A stretch of 64,000 nucleotides of DNA from Streptomyces sp. HD (GTDB taxonomy: Bacteria; Actinomycetota; Actinomycetes; Streptomycetales; Streptomycetaceae). Below are positions 58,899 to 64,000 of this stretch, in pieces. Below the pieces are notes generated by a model that had not been told where the DNA came from, ran no database searches, and worked only from the letters and a program-made list of their open reading frames with translations. The translations under genes and the position numbers were made by a program. The stretch covers positions 46,509 through 110,508 of the forward strand of contig NZ_JAQMYP010000034.1 of the NCBI RefSeq assembly GCF_028369295.1. Direction: 5' to 3'. Every line of letters starts with the position of its first letter. Position 1 is the stretch's first letter.

Positions 58899-60236
58899 TC
58901 AGCCGGCCAGGCTGAAGCGCTCGAAGTGGACCTGCTGCTTCGGCACGCCCAGCTCGCGCAGGCTGCCGATCACCGCGTTCATCATGGGCGGCGGTCCGCA
59001 GAGGAACACGTCCCGGTCGGTGATGTCCGGCACCAGCCGCGTCAGCTCGGCCGGGGCCAGCTTGTCGGGGACGGCCGGGCCCGTGACCAGGTGCAGCTCG
59101 GCGCCCTTGGCGTGGGCGAGCTCCACCAGCTCGTGGTACAGGACCGCGTCCCGGTCCGAGGCCACCCGGTAGATCACGACCGCGTGGCCGTGCAGCTCCT
59201 CCAGCAGCGCGCGGATGGGCGTGACGCCGACGCCGCCGGCGATCAGCACCGCCTCCGGCCGGGTGCGGTGCAGCGCGGTGAAGGCGCCGTACGGGCCCTC
59301 GGCGAAGACCCGCGTGCCGACCTTCATGTGCCGCAGGGACGCCGAACCGTCACCGGCCGCCTTCGCGGTGAGCCGCAGCCGGTTGCCGTCGGGCGCGGCT
59401 GACAGGGAGAACGGGTTGGCCTGCCACCAGCGGTCCTTCGTCAGGAACCGCCACAGGAAGAACTGGCCGGCCCGGGCGGGCAGCTTGTCCAGGTCACGGC
59501 CGGTGATGTAGACGGAGACCACGTTGTCAGACTCGGGGACGACGGCCGAGACCCGGAACTGGTGGCGCCAGTTCCGCCACAGCGGCAGGACCAGCCGGCC
59601 GACCAGGACGGCACCGAGGGCCGCGCCCCACACCCCGTACCAGTACGCCGTGGCGGCGGACGACGACGTGAAGGACGTACCGACCGCGACCTGGTGCGTG
59701 AACGCCAGCACCACCGCGACGTACGTGTAGAGGTGGATGAAGTGCCACGTCTCGTACGCCAGCCGGCGCCGCGCGAACCGGGCCGACACCACGCCGATCA
59801 CGATGATGATCCCCAGCGCGACGACCGCCCGCAGCACGCCCTCGACCGTCTCGGCGAGATCGACCAGCTGGTTCACCGGGTCCAGCGAGGACGACTCGGC
59901 GTAGCCGAACGTGATGAATACGACGTGCGCGAGCAGGACCCACAGGACGCTGAAGCCGGTCCAGCGGTGCCAGGACGTCAGCCGGTCCATGCCGATCCGG
60001 CGGTCCAGCCAGGGCAGCCGGGCCACCAGCAGCAGCTGGAGCGCCATCAGCAGTGCGCCGAACAGTCCGGTGAGACGGCCGAGCACGATGAGCGTGTTCG
60101 AGGCGAAACCGGCGGCGAAGAAGAAGTACAGCACCACGGCCACGTTCGCGGCCAGCACGGCGTACAGACCCGTGCGGGCCACCACCCTGGGGCGTATCGC
60201 CGTGGGGGGCGCAGGGGGCGATTGGACGGTCGTCAC
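58899..60236 (-). CDS. Ferric reductase-like transmembrane flavin oxidoreductase
   Basis: A 445-residue protein. Six helices form a ferric-reductase-like haem b domain; histidines in SWHRWTGFSVLW, LLAHVVFITF, WHFIHLYTYVAVVLAFTHQ are candidate haem ligands. The C-terminal half is an FNR-type FAD/NAD(P)H domain with ANPFSLSAAP, GGVGVTPIRALLEEL and FLCGPPPMMNAV. It can move electrons from NAD(P)H across the membrane. GTG 60236 follows AAGGAG. It heads the operon with the FMN-binding protein and ApbE, a known design of flavin-based electron-transfer systems. Confidence 0.9.
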   Translation of the reverse strand: MTTVQSPPAPPTAIRPRVVARTGLYAVLAANVAVVLYFFFAAGFASNTLIVLGRLTGLFGALLMALQLLLVARLPWLDRRIGMDRLTSWHRWTGFSVLWVLLAHVVFITFGYAESSSLDPVNQLVDLAETVEGVLRAVVALGIIIVIGVVSARFARRRLAYETWHFIHLYTYVAVVLAFTHQVAVGTSFTSSSAATAYWYGVWGAALGAVLVGRLVLPLWRNWRHQFRVSAVVPESDNVVSVYITGRDLDKLPARAGQFFLWRFLTKDRWWQANPFSLSAAPDGNRLRLTAKAAGDGSASLRHMKVGTRVFAEGPYGAFTALHRTRPEAVLIAGGVGVTPIRALLEELHGHAVVIYRVASDRDAVLYHELVELAHAKGAELHLVTGPAVPDKLAPAELTRLVPDITDRDVFLCGPPPMMNAVIGSLRELGVPKQQVHFERFSLAG

Positions 60237-60281
60237 GGCGACAGCTCCTTGATCTCGTCTGTGGATACCGAGCTTGTCCGG

Positions 60282-60306
60282 AAAGACCTGTCGAAAAGCT
60301 GTCTTT
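60282..60306. promoter_or_regulatory. Inverted and direct repeats in the flavin operon / response regulator spacer
   Basis: AAAGAC (60282-60287) and GTCTTT (60301-60306) are inverted; CTGTC repeats at 60288 and 60299, an 11-bp period suited to OmpR-type regulators. The spacer separates the reductase gene from the divergent two-component genes. Confidence 0.4.
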
Positions 60307-60387
60307 GTTCTTTCAAGTGTTTATCGATGTGCCCGCGACCGCCTCCCGGCCTGCGGGGACCGCCACCCGGTGCCGCACTATGGGCGG

Positions 60388-61086
60388 GTGGAGAAAGTAC
60401 GCCTGCTGGTCGTGGACGACGACCCGCCCATCGCCGACCTCGTCGCGACGGTCGCCCGCTACGAGGGCTGGGAGGCGGTCACCGCGAACTCCGGCGAGGA
60501 GGCGCTGCGGCTGGCCGCCGAGTTCCACCCGGACATCGTGGTGCTGGACCTCATGCTGCCCGACTTGGACGGCTTCGGCGTCCTGGACCGGCTGCGTGCC
60601 GCCGGCGCGATGGTGCCCGTGGTGTTCCTGACCGCCCGCGACGGGGTCGCCGACCGGGTGGCCGGGCTGACCCGGGGCGGTGACGACTACCTGGTCAAGC
60701 CGTTCGCGGTGGAGGAGCTGATGGCCCGGCTGCGCACCGTGCTGCGCCGCAGCGCCGGGCCCGGCTTCCAGCGTTCCGTCCTTCGGGTGGCGGACCTGAC
60801 CATGGACGAGGACACCCGAGAGGTGCGCCGCGGCGACCGACTGCTCACGCTCACGCCGACCGAGTACGAGGTGCTGCGCTATCTGATGCGCAAGTCACCG
60901 ACCGTGCTCACCAAGGCGCAGATCCTCGACCATGTGTGGGAGTACGGCTTCGGCGGCCGCTCCAACGTCGTCGAGCTGGTCGTCAGCCGGCTGCGCCGCA
61001 AGCTCGACGAGTCCGGCGACGGCGGGGGCCCGCTGATCCACACCGTGCGCGGCTTCGGGTACGTCATCCGGCAGGCGGCCGAGTGA
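60388..61086 (+). CDS. OmpR-family response regulator
   Basis: A 232-residue response regulator. Receiver: VVDDDPP near residue 7-13, phospho-Asp in IVVLDLMLPDLDG, FLTARDG, LVKPFA. Winged helix at about 135-228 with LTPTEYEVLRYLMRKS and VVSRLRRKLDESG. GTG 60388 fits the receiver start; upstream in-frame codons look non-coding. It overlaps the kinase start (GTGA) and is divergent from the flavin electron-transfer operon, a possible target. Confidence 0.92.
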   Translation: MEKVRLLVVDDDPPIADLVATVARYEGWEAVTANSGEEALRLAAEFHPDIVVLDLMLPDLDGFGVLDRLRAAGAMVPVVFLTARDGVADRVAGLTRGGDDYLVKPFAVEELMARLRTVLRRSAGPGFQRSVLRVADLTMDEDTREVRRGDRLLTLTPTEYEVLRYLMRKSPTVLTKAQILDHVWEYGFGGRSNVVELVVSRLRRKLDESGDGGGPLIHTVRGFGYVIRQAAE

Positions 61087-62543
61087 TCGGCCGGCTGCGG
61101 CGGGCGTATCGCGGGATGCGGCTCGGGACCCGGCTGGCGCTGGGCCTCGGGGTGCTGTCGCTGGTCGTGTTCGGCGTCGTGGGCACGGCCCTGACCACCT
61201 ATATGCGGGACTACCTGTCGGCCCAGCTGGACACGACGCTCGCGCAGGGCCAGATCGCCCAGTCCAAGTCCATCGCGGACTACGGCACGCTCACCGGCAA
61301 GAAGTACTACAGCTGGTACTACGCGGTGTACGACGTGTCGGACGGCCAGCCCGTGCTGCGCCGGCCCGAGGACCCCGCCGACGTGCCGGACGACGTCGAC
61401 GACTTCACCGCCGTGGCCCGGGCGCAGGCCGCCGCGAACACCGAGGTCCTGCGCACCGAGTACCTCCGGGGCAAGGGCGAGTACCGGCTGCGCGCCTGCG
61501 AGGTGGAGCCCGGAGTGGTGCTGGTCAGTGCCGCGCCCCTGGATGACATCGAGGACACCGTGGGCCAGCTGATCACCATCCAGGCGGTCACCTTCGGGCT
61601 GGCGCTGCTCGCCCTCGTCGTCCTGGGGCGGGGCATGCTGCGGCGCGGGCTGAAGCCGTTGAGCGACATGGCGCACACCGCCCACGACATCACCTCGCAC
61701 GACCTGACGGACTCGGCACGACTGTCGGTGCGGCACGACCGGCGCGGCGGCGGGCCCGAGGTGGAGGAGCTGCGTACCGCGTTCAACACGATGCTGGAGC
61801 ACATCGACGACTCCCTCGCGGTGCGCGCGGAGGCGGAACAGCGCCTGCGCCGCTTCGTGGCGGACGCCTCGCACGAGCTGCGCACCCCGCTGATGTCGGT
61901 GCGCGGCTATGCCGACCTCTTCCAGTACGCCGCGGCCAACGCCCCGGAGGAGCGCGACAGGCACCTCGCGCGACTGCGCGCCGAGGCCGCCCGCATGGGC
62001 TTCCTCCTCGACGACCTGCTGCTCCTCGCCCGTCTCGACGCCGCCGAGGTCGAGACGCCGCTGCGCCCGCTCCAGGCCGACCTGATGGAACTGGTCGACC
62101 AGGCGGCGGACGCGTTCCGCGTCACCCACGGCGACCACCCCTTGACGGTGGCCCCCGGGCCGGCCTCCCTGACCCTGCGTCTGGACCCCCAGCGCATCCG
62201 CCAGGTCCTGGACAACCTCCTCACCAACGCGGCGGTGCACACCCCGGCCGGCACGCCGGTGTCCGTCGCGGTGTCGCTGACGAACGGCTGGGCACAGATC
62301 CGGATCGCCGACGCCGGGCCCGGCATCCCGCCCGCCGACCGACAGCGCGTCTTCGACCGCTTCTACCGCGTCGACAAGGCCCGCAGCCGGGACCGGGGCG
62401 GCAGCGGGCTGGGACTGGCGGTCGCGCAGTCACTGGTGCGGGCGCACGGGGGCCGGATCGACTTGACGAGCGAGCCGGGGGCGACGGTGTTCACGGTGAC
62501 GATTCCGTTGGCGCCGACATCCTTCAGCCCGTCCGGCGATTGA
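61083..62543 (+). CDS. Sensor histidine kinase
   Basis: A 486-residue membrane kinase: helix 1 (about 15-38), extracytoplasmic domain (about 39-160), helix 2 (about 161-185), HAMP, phospho-His in DASHELRTPLMSVRG (about 262), N box NLLTNAAVHT, G1 DAGPGIP and G2 GSGLGLAVA. It is of the widespread TrcS/TcrY-like actinobacterial type. The last codons and the stop are contributed by the start of an interspersed repeat (GTCCGGCGATTGAGGACGAG). Confidence 0.92.
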   Translation: MIGRLRRAYRGMRLGTRLALGLGVLSLVVFGVVGTALTTYMRDYLSAQLDTTLAQGQIAQSKSIADYGTLTGKKYYSWYYAVYDVSDGQPVLRRPEDPADVPDDVDDFTAVARAQAAANTEVLRTEYLRGKGEYRLRACEVEPGVVLVSAAPLDDIEDTVGQLITIQAVTFGLALLALVVLGRGMLRRGLKPLSDMAHTAHDITSHDLTDSARLSVRHDRRGGGPEVEELRTAFNTMLEHIDDSLAVRAEAEQRLRRFVADASHELRTPLMSVRGYADLFQYAAANAPEERDRHLARLRAEAARMGFLLDDLLLLARLDAAEVETPLRPLQADLMELVDQAADAFRVTHGDHPLTVAPGPASLTLRLDPQRIRQVLDNLLTNAAVHTPAGTPVSVAVSLTNGWAQIRIADAGPGIPPADRQRVFDRFYRVDKARSRDRGGSGLGLAVAQSLVRAHGGRIDLTSEPGATVFTVTIPLAPTSFSPSGD

Positions 62544-62617
62544 GGACGAGGCCGTTCAGGCCGATCGGGGGTCCCCGGGGGCGAGCCCCCTGGCGGGGCC
62601 GAAGGGGCGAAGCCCCT
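62528..62617. repeat. Second interspersed repeat type with two terminator-like hairpins
   Basis: Begins GTCCGGCGATTGAGGACGAG, a string repeated after many Streptomyces genes. Inside are GGGGGC/GCCCCC (62577-62590, GA loop) and AGGGGC/GCCCCT (62603-62617, GAA loop). It supplies the kinase stop codon and probably transcription termination. Confidence 0.7.
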
Positions 62618-62721
62618 GGGGATGGGACGGGTAGGGGCGGCGGGGGCGAAAACACTTACGGACCCGTGACGTGGCAGGCGCCGAACCGCCGAACCACCCC
62701 TCGCAGCCCTAGCGTGGCCGC

Positions 62722-63732
62722 ATGCGCGTACTCGTCACCGGCGGTGCCGGTTTCATCGGATCCCATGTCGCGGAGGCACTCGCGTCGCACGGTCACGAGC
62801 CGGTCGTGTACGACATCCGTGCCGCCCCCCACGCGGACGTCCGCGACCCCGACGCCGTTCGTCAGGCCCTGACCGGCATCGACGCCGTGTGCCACCAGGC
62901 CGCCATGGTCGGACTCGGCACCGGCTTCTCCGACGCGGCGGAGTACGTCTCCCGCAACGACCTCGGCACGGCCGTACTGCTCACCGCCATGGCGGACGCG
63001 GGCGTACGGCGGCTGGTGCTCGCCGGGTCGATGGTGGTGTACGGGGAAGGGCGGTACGAGTGTGCGCGGCACGGTGTCGTACGGCCGGGCCCGCGTGCCG
63101 TCGCCCACCTCGACGCGGGCCGGTTCGAGCCGGCCTGCCCCGAGTGCGGCGCCGACCTGGCGCCGGGGCTGGTCGGGGAGGACGCCCCGGTCGACCCGCG
63201 CAACGTGTACGCGACGACCAAGCTCGCCCAGGAACACCTGGCGGCGGCGTGGGCACGCGCGACGGGCGGCACGGCGGTGTCGCTGCGCTACCACAACGTC
63301 TACGGACCCGGCATGCCCCGCGACACCCCCTACGCCGGGGTCGCCTCCTTCTTCCGCTCCGCCCTCGCCCGCGGCGAGGCACCCCGCGTCTTCGAGGACG
63401 GCCGTCAGCGCCGGGACTTCGTCCATGTACGGGACGTGGCCGCCGCCAACGCGGTCGCGCTGGAGGCGACTTCGGCCGAACTGCCCGAGGGTGCCCTCAC
63501 GGCGTACAACACCGGCAGCGGTGACCCGCACACCGTCGGCGAGATGGCGCACGCGCTCGCCGTGGCGTACGGCGGCCCGGCGCCCGTGGTCACCGGCGAG
63601 TACCGGCTCGGCGACGTACGGCACATCACGGCGGACTCGTCGCGGCTGCGGGCGGAGCTGGGGTGGAAGGCGCGGGTGGGGTTCGAGGAGGGGATGCGGG
63701 AGTTCGCGGACTCCGGAATGCGGGGTGCGTAG
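62722..63732 (+). CDS. NAD-dependent nucleotide-sugar epimerase/dehydratase
   Basis: A 336-residue extended SDR enzyme. NAD motif GGAGFIGS is at residues 7-14; the catalytic Tyr/Lys are in YATTKLAQEH (about 168-177); YHNVYGPGMP is the sugar-epimerase signature. Between about 115 and 145 there is an insertion YECARHG...CPECG with Cys and His residues that could bind zinc. It resembles UDP-glucose 4-epimerase-type proteins, but the substrate cannot be fixed. It is the last gene before the contig end. Confidence 0.87.
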   Translation: MRVLVTGGAGFIGSHVAEALASHGHEPVVYDIRAAPHADVRDPDAVRQALTGIDAVCHQAAMVGLGTGFSDAAEYVSRNDLGTAVLLTAMADAGVRRLVLAGSMVVYGEGRYECARHGVVRPGPRAVAHLDAGRFEPACPECGADLAPGLVGEDAPVDPRNVYATTKLAQEHLAAAWARATGGTAVSLRYHNVYGPGMPRDTPYAGVASFFRSALARGEAPRVFEDGRQRRDFVHVRDVAAANAVALEATSAELPEGALTAYNTGSGDPHTVGEMAHALAVAYGGPAPVVTGEYRLGDVRHITADSSRLRAELGWKARVGFEEGMREFADSGMRGA

Positions 63733-63754
63733 CGGTGCGCGGCGCCTGGGGCAT

Positions 63755-63917
63755 GTCCGGCGGATCAGGCCGGCGGCGCGTTCCTGGCACGCCACTCCCC
63801 CAGAGGGGGAGCCCCATGGCGTCGGTGGCCTCCTCCGCCTTGCAGCTGGACGCGCCAGGACCCGCTCACCTGCGCCGATGAGGCGTCGTTGCTCGTAGCC
63901 GGCCTGATCCGCGGGAC
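63755..63917. repeat. Long-range inverted repeat with internal hairpin
   Basis: Arms 63755-63773 and 63899-63917 are complementary at 18 of 19 positions. Inside lies a perfect CTCCCCC/GGGGGAG hairpin (63795-63811). No gene is seen in this stretch. Confidence 0.6.
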
Positions 63918-63942
63918 AGGCCCGAGTCCGCTTCGGACCGGT

Positions 63943-64000
<58 letters not shown>

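Overview
The window is high-GC DNA with the gene style of a Streptomyces chromosome: GTG and TTG starts, ATGA/GTGA stop-start overlaps, DUF397/XRE and SpoIIE-type regulators, and several copies of the short interspersed repeats that litter streptomycete intergenic regions. The left end (RibD-like reductase, murC, msrB) is housekeeping. No rRNA, tRNA, CRISPR array, insertion sequence or prophage was seen. The last 58 bases are pure G and look like a contig-end artefact.

Layout. 1-5.7 kb: housekeeping genes and a PP2C phosphatase, with three gene remnants (a frameshifted serine hydrolase, and the C-terminal halves of a siderophore-interacting protein and of a prephenate dehydratase that meet at a deletion scar). 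5.7-8.9 kb: TetR regulator with MFS pump, and a flippase-like membrane protein. 9.1-28.8 kb: a glycan-utilisation island with a NagZ-like GH3, a clan GH-A (GH5-like) hydrolase, a BadF-type sugar kinase, a GH3 beta-glycosidase, a sugar ABC importer, a giant GH38 alpha-mannosidase, an RpiR/SIS regulator, a SIS-domain protein and a secreted GH84 beta-N-acetylglucosaminidase. The enzyme set fits trimming and catabolism of N-glycan-like Man/GlcNAc oligosaccharides. Related operator-like sequences recur in front of most of its transcription units, so the RpiR protein is probably the local regulator.

29-37.8 kb: Rv1733c-like and DUF4142 proteins, an MFS pump divergent from an ArsR-type regulator around a 29-bp perfect palindrome, a 1013-residue GAF/GAF/SpoIIE/HATPase regulator, and a secreted TAP-type peptidase. 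37.8-49.2 kb: the most interesting block. A Zur-like box precedes ten tightly packed genes: ATP-grasp ligase, DUF364 putative metal-chelation protein, cysteine-synthase-like PLP enzyme, dipeptide epimerase, MFS exporter, SAM methyltransferase, and an Opp-type ABC importer (binding protein, two permeases, double ATPase). I infer a zinc-regulated, dipeptide-derived metallophore made, exported and re-imported by one operon. Its product is unknown to me.

49.3-64 kb: an iron-boxed DUF2470 protein, a polytopic membrane protein, a cytochrome-b/molybdopterin oxidoreductase fusion, two OmpR/histidine-kinase pairs, an XRE/DUF397 pair whose DUF397 protein carries a triplicated motif, a flavin electron-transfer operon (ferric-reductase-like protein, duplicated FMN-binding protein, ApbE), and an NAD-dependent sugar epimerase before the artefactual end.
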